From: Schistosoma mansoni
Taxonomy: Eukaryota > Platyhelminthes > Trematoda > Strigeidida > Schistosomatidae
NCBI RefSeq assembly: GCF_000237925.1
Contig: NC_031502.1
Span: forward strand, 24,994,696 to 25,058,695
Direction of reading: 5' to 3'
Length of the DNA stretch: 64,000 nucleotides
Every line of letters starts with the position of its first letter. Position 1 is the stretch's first letter. A program made the translations under genes and the position numbers. Below, piece after piece: positions 46,472-59,151 of the stretch. The notes under the pieces are model-generated. The model searched no databases and was not told the origin of the DNA. It saw only the letters and a program-made list of their open reading frames with translations.

Positions 46472-46727
46472 CTACTTACTTACTTGTGCCTGTTACCCCC
46501 GATGGAGCATAGGCCGCCGACTAGCATTCTCCAATCCACTCTGTCCTGGGCCTTCCTTTCTAGTTCTATCCAATTTTTGTTCATTCTTCTCATGTCTGTC
46601 TCCATTTCTCGGCGTAATGTGTTGTTTGGTCTTCCTTTTCTTCTTTGACCTTCACGATTCCATGTGAGGGCTTGTCTTGTGACGCGGTTGGGTGATTCCC
46701 TCAATGTGTGTCCTATCCACTTCACAT
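46472..46727 (-). pseudogene. Short RTE 3'-end fragment
   Basis: On the minus strand it reads [38 protein letters not shown] and [19 protein letters not shown], ending in TAAG repeats. Only the last ~80 codons remain. It belongs to the subfamily of 17036-20240. Confidence 0.87.
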
Positions 46728-47150
46728 TGAGGAAATCGTTTACTACTTAGGGGTTTGTTAACTTCAGAGTTACTTATCCTACAGGGATGTGATTCTGACA
46801 AAATCACAAACTTCAGATATCCATTTGTTTATTCTTTTGCGCAGTTTAAATATGGCATTTTACCATAATCGATCTCTTCTCGATGCTTCAATGATAGGCA
46901 CAAATGTATGTTTATCAAAAATCTAGAATCTGGTGTAAGTTTACAGTTGTAGATCTTCGCGTACATTTGCTAATGTCCACTAATTTTTCAATCATGTTTT
47001 CTAGTCAAGAAAAACAACGCGCGACACATCAACACAGTTCTATCGTTACCTCGATAATATCGTTTCCATTTAATACAGTCCTATGTTAATTCACCCCTCG
47101 CTTTTGTGAGTTCTGAATAATTCACTTATATTTGGATTGCAGTTTCTATA
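46728..47150. other. Non-coding stretch
   Basis: No gene or repeat is recognised. Confidence 0.5.
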
Positions 47151-47586
47151 TGTTATATCCCGAAGAGAATTATGAGTAGTACCTTTTGAGAACTATATAT
47201 GGATCAATACTATGTGTGTAATTTTATCGTATAATTCTTAAACAACTAAACCATTCATGATCATGTTCCTCTTATTATAAGCTTTATTTTGACCTATGAA
47301 CCATTATTATTATACGATTTACCATTCTTGAGTTACATCTAGTCTATTAACTACTATCTCCCTTATTCACAGCCACATTTGGATAAATCTTGTACAAATG
47401 TTGTTTCCTTTTTTATGGTACGATGTGGTCTATTTGGTTGGTATATAAACCCAGTATGTTTGAAGTAAATGATTCACATTTCAGAGGCGGTTATCGGTGT
47501 TCTGGACTACGCGGGAAGCAGGACCGATAAGTACTTTAGACTGCTCGTACGGTTTTACGCGTCATTGGTCCGATCGATAATCCACA
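47151..47586 (+). repeat. Solo LTR, family 2, copy 1
   Basis: It starts TGTTATATCC and ends near CCACA. Internally it has GTATATAAACCCAGTATG (TATA region) followed by a downstream GGTGTTCTGGACT leader. The same order and motifs occur in reverse at 60619-61079, with many differences between the copies. No internal retroelement region adjoins either, so both are solo LTRs or remnants. The parent family is probably Gypsy or BEL/Pao, not decided. Confidence 0.65.
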
Positions 47587-48375
47587 GTACTGTAATTAGC
47601 GGTATTATCATATTTATACATTAACAAGTCACACATGCCACAAGATATAACACTATACACATAGATACTTTTTATAACTGTCGATAATCTTAATCAACGA
47701 TTAAATATATTTTGGAGTAGAATAAGGTGTTAGGTAGTTCCGATCTCCAAAATGTACTTATAACTACTGTTAATTTGTGTCTCTTCGTTGTGTTCGTATT
47801 TTTGAAGTGTGATGATAGGTTATTTGAACTATATATGAGTGTTCACTTTTTTTCATTTCATAGATGAAGTGCGTCTGTGCTGACAATCGTTGAAGACTCC
47901 ACCTCTATTGTTTCACGTCAATTTTCCATCTTCTACATTAATGCCCTTGTAATCTAGTCTTAGTTGAATATCATTTCATTTTCTGATGATCATCGACTCC
48001 ATCTATCAATGTGTGCATTCTTCTATTATTTCAATCTAGGTTTAACAAAAGAGGCGATTGTTGACAATACTACTCACTGTTGAGACCGATTTGTAGAAAA
48101 TAAAAACTAAATTTCTTTTACTAACTCCATATTCCCTGATGCCCCAGATCAATGAGGTTATTGCACAATGTCGGAATGTCAGTACACTATGGGTAACGAA
48201 GAACTGTTTTTCAAAACAGGATGGGAGAACGCATGAAATAAATGAATGAATAAAATGAGTAGAATTGCAGTTTCCCTTTCCAAATTGGTCATCGTTGGTG
48301 CTCTGAGTTTGTTCGATCATTAGTGAGAGATGGGAAGATGACCTTCATGATATTCGAAAATCTCCATTTCATGAA
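47587..48375. other. Non-coding stretch
   Basis: No gene is recognised. A 92-codon minus-strand frame at 48042-48320 has no splice context or motif. Confidence 0.5.
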
Positions 48376-48950
48376 GATCGATTTGTAGCTTCTTTGTTAC
48401 TACATAGAGATGCCCCCAAAATGCCTGGTACGGCTGAGGATGGGAAGATTCAACTCTCCCTCTCTAAATGCTCTCACATGACCACGTGCACACAACCACT
48501 GACAGGGAAGTCCTACTCAATGACTTCTCAAACCAGGGTTGTTGTTTACGAAATTTAGAGGACGAAAAGCGAATGCTCTGCACTTCAATGGGATTGGTGG
48601 ATATTGAGGGTCCATCTAAGGAATTCGGAACACGTCAGTTCCAAACCAATGGTGCACATGACACCAGAATCCTGAAGGAACATATAGCATATAATCCTAT
48701 GGTTGCTCACCGGTTGCTATGGTACTGCATCTCATTACGTTACTCCACAGCCTTGTGGAATAGAACTTTAGGTCAAAAGCTCGAGGTTTGGCCCCTTAAG
48801 AAAATCACCTGCTTCGGTCTGGGCACCCGGGCAGTACCACAGCCCTCACACACATCAATGTTAACTGCTACTGGCCTCATTTTTATTGAGTGGTACACAT
48901 GTATTTGGTGACCACTTGTAACAATGTTTATGTGTCCAAATAAAATAAAT
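48376..48950 (+). repeat. Dispersed repeat family R1, copy 2
   Basis: Near-complete homologue of 13962-14512. This copy has a 147-codon open frame (48468-48911) that is not conserved in the other copy, so protein coding is doubtful. Its right part continues into segment V'. Confidence 0.75.
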
Positions 48951-50770
48951 TAACATAGGGATAATCACCAATTTTCTCAACTTCAGCGTTGACATATTTT
49001 CTGCCCAATGAGTGGTCAATGCTGATACACACTAGTAGCAGCAGGTTGATAAAGGCGAAACTTGGGTCCTAGAATATCTTAATATTACCTTTAAATACTG
49101 AATGCGGAATAGTTTATCATCTTCCCTGTTGATCAGTCTGTTTGTGCTAGATACGTGTTTGAATCGAATATGAGTGTGGTTGGGTGGGTTTTATTTGGTT
49201 TTACAAATCTTTGAGTGTATGACTTCATGGATTTACTGATGTTCATGAACAAATTAATCATATTCATCTTATCAAGCTTACTGATGATCAGGGGTCATAC
49301 TTCGTGGTAATGTCATCGCCAGATGAGAAATTAACTCAGAATAGTTGAGCTACTTGTGCCATTTAAGTAGTTAACGTGTATGATTTTAATCGCAACTAGA
49401 CTATTCGTTTTTAATACAATGTATTCCAGAATAGATTAGATTAGATCACTTTTAATTTGTCTGATCAAAATGTTAGTAGATTTATTCCTGTGACTTTCAT
49501 CAGTTTACTTTTCCATCTGAAATTTTCGGCAAAATATTAAATCCATTGTACAAGAGCGACCTCTGTAAGTTCAAGTTAATTGAAGTCTAGTTAAACTTGT
49601 TCATGTGTGAAATTTGAGATTAGTATCACAGTACTAACGGAGATTTGACCAGTAGCAAGAACAGTATTGTGTTGAAGAATAAACCATGTATTGAGTGTGA
49701 AGTCACAGTTAACCTTCAATCCAGTCGAATATCACATCATAAATGGTGGAACATGGGATTCACTTCAAAAAGCCAAATATCGATGATCAACTGAAGAAAT
49801 ATTAATCTATGATTTAATACAGGTCAACAGACATGTTTTATGTTCTGGTAGCCTACTGAAGCCGTCAGGAGGTATTCTATCACCAAACAACTGATTGATA
49901 AGTTGACCGGAAATTCCATTTTCAAATATGTTTTATATGGATTGTTGAGTTCATTAGTATTAATAATAATATTCTAATTTGACTAAATCAGTGAATGATC
50001 GAACTTGAAGTCAGTGAATTCCTTAAGTGTCAAGGAATAACAGAAGAAGTATGTAGGCAATTTAACAATATTTCTGATATTACAAATTTCCACAAAATTC
50101 TCCCTCGAAATCGAAGATTTTACTGTTTACTTTTGTTGACCAAAACAGTATAGGACTTCAGTTTTTCTTTGGAGTGTGATGTATTCCATGAAATTAATCT
50201 GTGTTTCCAGTTTGATACTGTCAGAATAGACGGGTGGTCAATGATCACAGATAGAAAGCTCATTATCTAATTATTTAGTAACTAAATGATAAAATTCTAC
50301 CGAAACATTTTCTAGTGAAGATATTGTTTGTGACGAGTGTTTGACAATGATATCGCTGAACTAAAAATGCCGAAAGTCATGTGGATAAACGTCAGTGAGT
50401 GGAATTTAATTAATTCTGACGAGAGTAAGCTTTTCTGTTATTCTACACTATCCAATGCTTGATACTTGATTGAGTAGTTTACTGAGTAGACAGAGTAAGT
50501 CTCAATACTAACTTATTGCAAATCAAGGTAGATGAATGATCAAATGCATAGATTTTAAACTGGATTGATAATTCATTTATCCATGTATAGATGAGTTTTA
50601 TTTTCTCAAACGGATCTCTTATTCATACCATTTTCATTAGAAACATTTTGAACTGAATAACAGTTTTGTCTTCATTATATGTCGTTCAACTTGTCATTGA
50701 CTATATCTTTCCAACTTTTTTTTGCTTTCACATGTTAAACTAACCGTCCGATTAGTCTAACGAGTGTAAG
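48583..50770 (+). repeat. Segment V' (inverted copy of 29536-31723)
   Basis: Same 2,188-bp length as the block at the start of contig beta. No gene is recognised beyond the R1 part. The sequence continues past 50770 without interruption here, whereas in beta the copy begins at the contig end. Confidence 0.9.
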
Positions 50771-50849
50771 GATATATTTTGAAGCATATCTAAGAACTGT
50801 GGCTTTGTAATTCGATTTGAAATGGATTGGATCATGCTGTTGTTGATGT

Positions 50850-51010
50850 TTTTTGACTGAGATTTGATAGGTGTTAGTCGGTATATATGCATGCTGTACA
50901 GATTGCCTTGATTTATCCATTATGACACAAGTTGATATAGAATAGATTGAATGTGGCTCGTAGTGGAATTCAGGACAATGCTAACCACCTTCCATGTGTT
51001 CTGTGCTATC
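50850..51010 (+). repeat. Degenerate Sm-alpha-like fragment
   Basis: Short matches to the satellite unit at 25625 (ATGCATGCTGTACAGATTGC, then GTGGCTCGTAGTGGAATTC) in the same order. The ribozyme core and tRNA-like part are not recognisable. Confidence 0.5.
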
Positions 51011-51369
51011 TGCATATTTTGTTCGCTCTTGGTTTTAATGCAAATGATTGTTTGACACTTTTACAATTTGAAAGGCTCATTGTTGAAACAGATGAGCTTG
51101 AAAACCCTATTTTGTTCGGTCAGGGACTGTGTCTCAAATGTTAGGTTGGTTTTGTGTTGTTCGGGGGAATACTTTGATAATTTAACCTCTTCACAAACAA
51201 AACCATTTGTTACTCTCAGTATTCTCCATCATTTTACAAATTAAGTAAATTCATTTCAAAAAAAGACGTTCTCTGTAAATATCATAGAAGTAGTGATGTG
51301 AAAATCAGTTTGTGATAGTTTCCTATCATCACAATATTCTATTAAAAACATATTTTTATGAATTTTCAG

Positions 51370-51585
51370 GATCATTATTTACAGAAACATTCGACGACGA
51401 ATGTTTACTATCACTAATAGCGAGATGTCTTATTATTAACTCATCGATTCACTATCACTTGCATGTCTCCAATGGCTGTGTCACAGATTGTACCGGTGTA
51501 TCAAAACCTAACTCATATGAATCAGAAGTTTGTGTAGTTAGACAATTATATAACGTGATAATTAATTGGAAGATTTACAATGTCA
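51370..51585 (+). CDS. Candidate exon A of unidentified host gene
   Basis: It is preceded by a good acceptor (ATTTTCAG) and followed by a donor-like GTGAGG. The frame is open for 71 codons, reading SLFTETFDDECLLSLIARCL, then HLHVSNGCVTDCTG and VCVVRQLYNVIINWKIYNV. It ends in phase 1, matching the start phase of candidate exon B. Cys and charged residues are well represented, unlike chance AT translation. No family is recognised. An upstream exon should supply one base. Confidence 0.4.
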
Positions 51586-52033
51586 GTGAGGATTTTTAAA
51601 CAACTTTCAGCTATTTGTAAGCATCAAATTATAGTTAGTTAATACATTTTTATTTTTTGTACTCTTTAAGAAACGAAATTTGACGAATGTCATTGTTAAG
51701 TTGCTAAATGAATTGGCAAGTGATGAAGTAATGTAGGTAACATTGGTAGTATAATTTTGTTTATATGTGCACCAAAGTGCAATGTTTATTTATGCATGAA
51801 CCTTACTAAACTGTACTAATAAAAACTATGAAGGTGAATCACAGCGAAACAAACAACAGGACAGATAAATTAGTTTTCTCACCAAAAAAAGTTACCTATC
51901 ATTCCACACACGTAGACAATGTTTCAAAGACTGGTAAATAAAATTAGCATATGAGATATATATCAAAGTATTTGTGTAGGTGTGAACATATTACTTACTC
52001 ACTTTCTCAACCTACACATTTCTTATTATTCAG

Positions 52034-52187
52034 GAAATTTAGATATTAGCACTGGTGCTGTTAAAAAAAATTATAGACTATCTTGTCCTTTCAATGTTTT
52101 CACGTATACATCATCTTGGTTAAGTAAAGCTGCACTGTTATTTATGGATAAATTGATGCGAAAAGACCTTGTAAAAGAAGACTCGGA
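52034..52187 (+). CDS. Candidate exon B of the same unidentified gene
   Basis: Acceptor TATTATTCAG, donor GTAAGA. The frame is open for 50 codons with phase 1 in and phase 2 out: NLDISTGAVKKNYRLSC, then SSWLSKAALLFMDKLMRK and DLVKED. It joins exon A in frame across a 448-nt intron. The helical, charged end resembles a winged-helix segment only in a general way; I make no functional claim. Confidence 0.4.
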
Positions 52188-52732
52188 GTAAGATAATAAT
52201 TTAAAGGATGTGTTCTATTCATCGAAAAGAAATATATCTAGTTTATGAAACATTGTACTTACTCTAATAAGCTACACTGGTCTCATACTGAAGTCTTCTG
52301 AAGCTAAGTAAAACACAATCCCTAAGGACTTATATTTGAAATACAACTTCAGATACAGCTGAAAGGGATGGTATCATGCTTTTGCTTTGAAAATGGAAAT
52401 TATAGATATAATGTTTCTGTGGTCTTTGAGTCTGACAGCCATAGAGGCTGGGATACTCATCTATATGTTACTGTTCGTTACATTAGCTAACATTGAAACT
52501 AACCGATGTCGTTGTTATGTTTGGAAAATGACATTGAGTTTATTTTGAGCATTCCAAATGTTTTTTATAACAAAATAATCAAAAAAGTGGACTTGATAAA
52601 CAGGAAATCAGTTTCATTTGTTTAATGTGGTCAGACGAAGTGGAGTATTGGTTGTATATTTCAACAGGTGGTTACTATGTAAACTTAGAATATATTTCCT
52701 TCTAGGAATAAAAATGTAGACTGATTACTTAG

Positions 52733-52995
52733 ATGAGTACGTACACGTGTTCCCGTCGAGGTGAATCATCGTCTTGGTTTAAGAAATTCAAGTATATGTT
52801 GCATTGTTGTTGGTCTTCATTGAATTCAACCGATTGTTCTTTGTTGACAAATTGGAATTTTATTCACAATGTTTTACGCGATGCTTAGATGGAATAGAGG
52901 ATGAAGAAATATTAGGAGAGAAGAGATCGAAAACAAATCCAGTTAGAAGCGGTCTCCCAACATTTTCATACCTTGAGAAGAATCGACCTGATTAA
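52733..52995 (+). CDS. Possible further exon(s), frame broken once
   Basis: A 51-codon frame from 52733 to 52888 (MSTYTCSRRGESSSWFKKF...NFIHNVLRDA) ends in TAG. A second frame that overlaps it continues with DGIEDEEILGEKRSK and ends ...SYLEKNRPD at 52995. A 1-nt slip in the TTTT near 52872 would join them. Entry from exon B in phase requires an acceptor at 52737, not the more obvious one at 52732. It may be real coding sequence with an assembly error, or chance. Confidence 0.25.
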
Positions 52996-53316
52996 TTATC
53001 GATAGTTTATATTGTTGTCACCCTGTCGAGGCTACGTTTTGCAATCAGTTCAGTGTGTTTAAATGGTTTATGTTCATACATTTCACCTCGTTACAACTTA
53101 ACATGATTACATATTTTTTTGCTGCTTAAGACAGAAGATTGCTGACAGTTAGCCTGAGGTCATGAATTGATCTAATCTAGACAAGCATTGAAATCCTTGT
53201 AGCACTCTTTTGCAACTCTGTTATCTAGATGTCTACCATCGGCTCACGTGTGTTATTTTCCTTTGTTCAATCGTCAGTAACAAGTTTGGGGATAAGTATT
53301 GCTGAATGGTCACATG

Positions 53317-53553
53317 CTAAGATGAGTTAATTGTACTGAGCTTCCAGGTTTTCAGTGGTTTTCTATTACGTATTGGTTCGTAATCTGAATAATATTCAAC
53401 AATCTCTGAAACCCTATGATAATAAGGTGATCTACTTTGTCTAATCGAAAGTCTATTTCGTATCTCCGAGCTTTCTCTCCTTCTCTCTGGTTGCTTGTTA
53501 TTCATACAGACGACTGTAACTTTAGGTAACTGGATGTAAGTCTCAGTTGTCAA
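53317..53553 (-). CDS. Arg/Ser-rich minus-strand open frame
   Basis: On the minus strand an acceptor-like TACATCCAG precedes position 53529. The frame then reads LPKVTVVCMNNKQPERRRES, then RNRLSIRQSRSPYY and onward to the stop. The Arg-Ser character resembles an RS-type exon. No donor is convincing. The last codons overlap a stretch (AGCTTCCAGGTTTTC on +) that resembles the hammerhead SINE 3' part, which weakens the case. Confidence 0.25.
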   Translation of the reverse strand: MTTETYIQLPKVTVVCMNNKQPERRRESSEIRNRLSIRQSRSPYYHRVSEIVEYYSDYEPIRNRKPLKTWKLSTINSS

Positions 53554-54502
53554 TAATTTCAGGGTAAAGGCTCATTTAACTAGTAAATTCGCTTGTTGAT
53601 TTGTTTCTAGCGACAAAGTATCAAAGATGTTCGGTCACTTACACTATTATTGGTTTATTCTTAAAATGAAATGTAAAATAGAGAAATAGTTAGAAAATTA
53701 CTTTCGTCGAATTCGAGGGTCTCAACGAGATTTTTGGTGAAAATCCTAATTATTACTGCTTCTGAATGGAGTGACATTCGGTGAAATGCAACAATATTCA
53801 TGGTGCTATCTCTCAACCAACTTAGTTTGGTCATCGAACGATTTAATTTTTACGACGATATATGGATGACATATTCGTCAATTGAGACGAAAATGTTGAC
53901 CTAATTGACATTATTCCGATACTTGTTATCCACCTCTAGAATTAAAGTTATGGAACGAAGCAAATAATTTAATCTCGTTAATCTACATGCCTCTGACAAG
54001 GAGTGATAGATGTTCATTAGCTGAAAGCAAGTATAAAAAGACCAACTAACTTCAATAGCTGGTTGCTATGAAGCAGAAAGAGGGATCTTATTCATTCTTG
54101 AAGTTACGAGATACGTAAGATCTGTATTACCGAATGCGCTGAGGAAGACTTTAACTTCCTTCTTATATTGACATACTGTAGAGATTTGAAAAAAGAGTAT
54201 TAAGCATAATTAATTTCAGAGAATTTTTACAAAAATTTGAAAGAGAACCACCGGGAATAAAATATATATGCAATTAATTCATCTCTAATTACAGATCACT
54301 ACATTTCCTCGTTTCGATAAACTCGTTTCACTTTATGTATTTGAGTGTAAATAAAAGTTTCTGATTAAATCTATGAACATTATTAAAAGTAATAAAATTA
54401 ATCATGTTCTAATTGTTGTTAGGGCTATCACTAAGTTATCTTTCTATCTCAAATCGATTATCATAGTTCTGGTAGTTACTTGGTCCTGATACTGAAATCG
54501 AC

Positions 54503-54542
<40 letters not shown>

Positions 54543-55302
54543 TAAGCCTTAAAAGTCAATCTATCGTTATTTAACTGTTAATTTTACCAGGTGGATGGAC
54601 ACTTACACTCGTCTCACAGCATCCCTTTGAGGAAGACGAATGAACTAATTAATCTTTCATCGAATGAGATAACCGTGATATGTGCTGCAAATATTCAGGC
54701 ATCGCTTATCCCGACGTGCAATGATGACTAATATAGGAACAAGTTAAGGGGCTAGAACAGACCATACTGATGAGTGACATTATTCCATAATGTCACTGAA
54801 TCTGAGTCTAAGCCACATAAGGAGCCCCAAAACTCCTGGTTTGGATCCATGAGATCATAGTGATCATTGTTCGAAGAACATTATTTATCACTTAAATGTG
54901 AGTTTCTTACCACAATTAACATTCTACATGTCCCGAACTTTCTCTACTTCTTAGATTAAACTTGTTATCACCGAGCAAGGATTTAATGATCTCCATTTGT
55001 TGTTCACAACAGTAAAAGTAATTCATTGAACATAGTCTGTTTTATTTTATCGTATAAAATGTATGACAGAAATACATTATAGTCTTCTTGTTATGACAAC
55101 TGAATTTTGATTTTAATGAAATATTGAAATAAATGTGCTGGTCAAACAGATAATTTACTCAGGAAACGAATTCTCCAGTTCCAACTGAATGGATTTTTGA
55201 ATAAAAAACTGCTGGTCAATTGTCTGAATTCGTAAGTTAAAGCTATTTTTTTATTTGCCAAATATTCAACATATAGTATGGGTATTGTTGTGTATCCTAC
55301 TT
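53554..55302. other. Non-coding stretch with (AT)n
   Basis: (TA)n of about 18 units at 54505-54541. Otherwise no gene or repeat is recognised. Confidence 0.5.
54505..54541. repeat. (TA)n microsatellite
   Basis: About 18 uninterrupted TA units. Confidence 0.95.
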
Positions 55303-55520
55303 ACGTTGACAGATATAAGTAGTATGTAACATCAACCAGAAGTGGGATGCCTTGTAGCAGAAGATTAAGAATACTGAATTGAAGAGAAGAGGTATGTAAA
55401 CAGAGAGCAATTTTAATAACAACAGAATCGAAAGAATCATGAAGCATGTAAAGGGCAAGTGAAGGAGGATGTGCAAATTATCTGTTTAATGTCTGGTTTT
55501 CATATTTTACAAATAAAACC
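55303..55520 (+). repeat. Dispersed repeat R2, copy 1
   Basis: It shares with 57890-58092 an ordered series of matches (GACAGATATAAGTAGTATGT, AGCAGAAG, GAAAGAATCAT, TATTTTACAAATAAA). The copies are quite diverged. It has no coding capacity and the family is unknown. Confidence 0.6.
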
Positions 55521-55774
55521 CCACCCAAACCATGCACTTGAGTTACAGATCTTCTTAACCATCATTTTGAATAGTTAGATTATCTATCGTACTATATTGG
55601 ATTGATCTGGTAAATCAGTCGATAACGTTTTAATAAATCTCATATGTACAAACACCTAGATATGACCTTTCAAATGGATTCAACGATATCTAGCGCAACG
55701 CGTGTGACACGCTGATTCAGAATCTAGATGTAAATAACTGATATTTGTCAGTATAAGGTTGTAGATATTGTTGA

Positions 55775-55985
55775 AGTTAGACGTTAACACTGTCAGATGC
55801 TGGCTCAGTGGTCTAGAAATTAAGCGTTCTCTCGCGAGACCGATGGTCTTGGGTTCAAGTCCCTAGTGAGGGATCGTCGATTCGCACTGATGAAGAGTCC
55901 CACACCAGGACGAAGCGGCCGTCCAGCGCTTCCAGGTTTTCAATGGTGGACTAACGTTGATCTATTCGTGATCTCAATCATAACT
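55775..55985 (+). repeat. tRNA-derived SINE with hammerhead remnant
   Basis: A-box-like GGCTCAGTGGTCTAGA (55801), B-box GGTTCAAGTCC (55853), then a hammerhead region at 55885-55935. The core carries an insertion (CTGATGAAGAG) and GAAG instead of GAAA, so cleavage is not expected. The stem III palindrome CGGCCG is kept. The SINE head matches 345-560. Confidence 0.78.
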
Positions 55986-56310
55986 GATATTTATTCATGA
56001 TAAACCTAAAACCAAGAACAAATGCCACAAAATGCTATACTATAAATATTAATAAAATTTAAAATTTTTAATCATCAGTCTTCCTATTCTGAAATTTACT
56101 TAACATATTGGATCTTAGATGATCCGGAGCTTTCATTAAGGATCGATGAACAGTCACACCAATAAACACTAAACAAAATGAGGAATTAAAGGGAGACTAG
56201 CCATAATAAAATCACATGACTGTCTGGATTTTTGTGAGAATCCCACGTTGTACTAAACAATATAATACTGAATATAGTCATAATAATATTTATAATAATA
56301 ATAATGATTA

Positions 56311-56497
56311 AGCAGAGATGGATAGTGGCTAGCAGTGGAATCCAGGACGCGCGTTTCGTCCTATTTGGGACTCGTCAGCTGGGTGTACTTGCATCTCAGA
56401 GTTGATGTTCACTCTGGGACTCGAACCCAGTACCCTCGCTTTAAACGCCATCGCGTTATCCACTCGGCCGCTGAGTTCTGATAGCCACTTGCTTGTA
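56311..56497 (-). repeat. Sm-alpha-type SINE/satellite unit
   Basis: On the minus strand: tRNA-Ser/Leu-like part (GGCCGAGTGGATAACGCG; B-box GGTTCGAGTCC) at about 56405-56480, then the hammerhead. It is flanked on both sides by AAT/ATT-rich simple sequence. A single unit is present, not a tandem. Confidence 0.88.
56336..56391 (-). ncRNA. Type-I hammerhead ribozyme, intact core
   Basis: Minus-strand order: CCCAG, CTGACGA, GTCCCAAATAGGAC (4-bp stem II), GAAAC, stem III ACGCGCGT, GTC cleavage triplet, CTGGAT. This agrees with the schistosome hammerhead described from Sm-alpha satellite DNA. All core nucleotides are present. Confidence 0.92.
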
Positions 56498-56507
56498 ATA
56501 ATAATGA

Positions 56508-56510
<3 letters not shown>

Positions 56511-56546
<36 letters not shown>
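56511..56546. repeat. (ATT)n microsatellite
   Basis: About 12 units, adjoining the head end of the Sm-alpha unit. Confidence 0.9.
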
Positions 56547-56547
<1 letters not shown>

Positions 56548-57889
56548 GTAGAAGACAACCAATGTTAAGACAAAATAAATACAGTATAAAATAAGAGGTT
56601 AGAATATTATCAATGACCCGCGAAGATAGACGAGTATTACAAGCACAAGCGGGAAAGAGAATGATAGATTCAAAAGAAAACAGTGTCTGAGATGTGCAGC
56701 ATATGTGCACGAAATTTAAGTATATTTATCAACGTAAAGCATATTTTACATACACACAAAAATATGAAGTAGTTTTACTGTCTTTACAGTCACACATTGC
56801 AAAGGACTTTCACCCAAATCGATACAATAAAGTCATTGTCGTTAATATGCATCAGCAGTCACCCTTTATGTAACAAAATAGCTTTAGTCGACAATTAAAA
56901 ATGTAGGCTTACATCCCATGTCAAGGTTAACATTAATCGTTGTCTTATCCTATTCAGGAAACATTCCATGTTTATTCAGAAAGTTATGAGGATGTGTATC
57001 TGTGACGTTCTTAACACCAAAACAAACCTCAGTTTAGGTAAGGAATAATCTCTCTTGGATTGTATGTCCTATACTCCAAAGAGGCTCTTTTAATGAAAAT
57101 ATCTGAAATGTTAGCTTAAGGATTTCTATTATAGCTCTTGTAACGGTAACTTGTCGTATAAGGTTGGAAGTGGTCGACGGCTAGTAATACATATGAACAG
57201 CTAGACAATCTCATTTATACAGCTGGTGATGTTTAGTTAGTTTAGTAAAGTAATGAGAAACTAAGCAAGCGTTTCACTTGAGAGGAGATGACATATAAAT
57301 AAGCAGATATAAAGAGACTCGGTGAGACGAGTAAGCTCTTTTCACATGCCATTGATTATTGATGTAAATTATTTACATTTTGTGGCAGGAGATCAGCAAA
57401 AGATTAATGGCTATTTCTTTGCTTAATGTCAAATTCGATTACATTCACGTACTAGAAGATCCTGTTTAATGTTCACTTTTGATTGTTGCCTACATGTCTA
57501 ATTGAAATAAAGTATCGTGAAAATATCAAAAAGTTTATATATTACCCAATAATAGAAATCGGTGTTAGATGATAAACACTGTAGTCAATCTACACCTTAA
57601 TAATATTCATGAAACCGATGAGTTAGAAAATCACATTATTTTGTCTCCGAAAAAGAACACTCATTATTTGAAGAAATATATAATAGTGAGAACCCAAACT
57701 GCATGACATAAATGTCTGTACTGACTAGTATATCAGTAATTTCTTGATGGAAAGAATTATTGAAAGGTTGTTTGACTTAATCAAGTCACAATTCAAAATA
57801 GGCTAGTTCAAGACATCAAGTTTGTTTAAACTTCTTTGTCAAGTACAAGTACTTAGTATTAAGCCACATTGTTAACAATGAAGGCTACT
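56547..57889. other. Non-coding stretch
   Basis: No gene or repeat is recognised. Confidence 0.5.
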
Positions 57890-58092
57890 AATGTCGACAG
57901 ACATAAGTAGTATGTAACACCAACGGGAAGTGGAAAACCGCTCAGCAGAAGGTTATGAAGGTCGACTTAAAGAAAACAGAGACGGAAATAGAAAGTAATT
58001 GTGACTTGAAAGAATCATAAAGAATGCGAATGACAAATGGTGGAGTTTTGCAAATAAAGTATTTAATGTATAGTTCTTATATTTTGCGAAGA
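57890..58092 (+). repeat. Dispersed repeat R2, copy 2
   Basis: Diverged homologue of 55303-55520 in the same orientation, about 2.6 kb away. Confidence 0.6.
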
Positions 58093-58773
58093 AATTCTGT
58101 AATAGTTTCTTGATCTAATAACCAGATCTTTAATTCATTGTAACCAGCTACATAACAAGTTATTCGCAATCTACTTTCCAACTATATTATAACAAAAAAA
58201 CCTATTGTCTTGATTTCAGTCAGTGATAGGATAGAGAAGCAGATTGTTGAGTATAAAACGTAGAGTGTAAGAAATACGTGTAAAGATAGTGTGTATATAT
58301 CTTAACTGTGAATGTTTATGCTAATTAGGCTCTTTTAAAAAATCAGGTGAAATGAATTTTGTTTTAAGTAAAATTAGTATTTCCAAAAGGATTTCAGAAA
58401 ATAAGGTGTAAAAAATAGTTCAATGAAAAATCCTAGTATGCATATCATTTAAACAAGTTAACAGTAGATTATTTATCAGGTGGTTGAAATTAGTTAACAG
58501 GAATCCCTAGACATAGATTTTTTGTTAGTTAACACTCCTCAACAAGGTATGTGCGTAATCTTGACGGGACTGAAACTCAACTCAGTGCGTTCAATGTACA
58601 GTCACTTATACTAGTAGCGACATTAGAGGAACTTGATAATGCGGATCTGATCATCACTTAAAAGAATGAACAAACTCTACATAAGTCAATACTCAACGAT
58701 CAATTAACTGTAAATAGGCTATTAACTCGATTAACTTATACGCATACATACATACAGATTCACAGAATCCTTC
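58093..58773. other. Non-coding stretch
   Basis: No gene or repeat is recognised. Confidence 0.5.
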
Positions 58774-59151
58774 ATGTACTACATATTAAATAACCTTACA
58801 AGATTGGTTGATCAAGTCATTGTTGAGGAGTTACATACTCAGGCAAAACAGCCGTCCAATGCTCCATGGTTTACAACTGTTTTCCAGTTAATATTGGTTT
58901 GTGAAAAAAGCTACAAACCACTATTTTATTTAGATTTCGAAAATGATCTACTATCCATTGTATTTATTTTGCGATCAGTGTTACACAATGTTAGCATCGG
59001 TGTTAAGTGGAATTGTTATGTGAGAGGCACAGAATTCAAAAATGCAATGAATTATTATTTCTTTCAGTTGAAATCTGGGAAAATAATAAGGATACCCCCA
59101 AGTCTAATACAATGCAATAGTCTAGATAAAAATTCTACTTTAATGAGATGA
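58774..59151 (+). other. 125-codon open frame, partly SINE-derived
   Basis: The first third (about 58825-58880) is a decayed hammerhead-SINE fragment (TTGAGGAGTTACATACTC, GCCGTCCAATGCTCCATGG). After an acceptor-like TTTTCCAG (58887) the frame reads LILVCEKSYKPLFYLDFEND and onward. No domain is recognised. A host exon after the SINE is possible but weakly supported. Confidence 0.2.

Noticed and set aside
48468-48911. 147-codon frame in repeat R1
   Set aside because: The frame is broken in the R1 copy at 13962, so it is unlikely to be a conserved protein.
55795-55870. Functional tRNA gene
   Set aside because: A and B boxes are present but the clover-leaf is not complete and the sequence continues into the hammerhead, so it is a SINE head.
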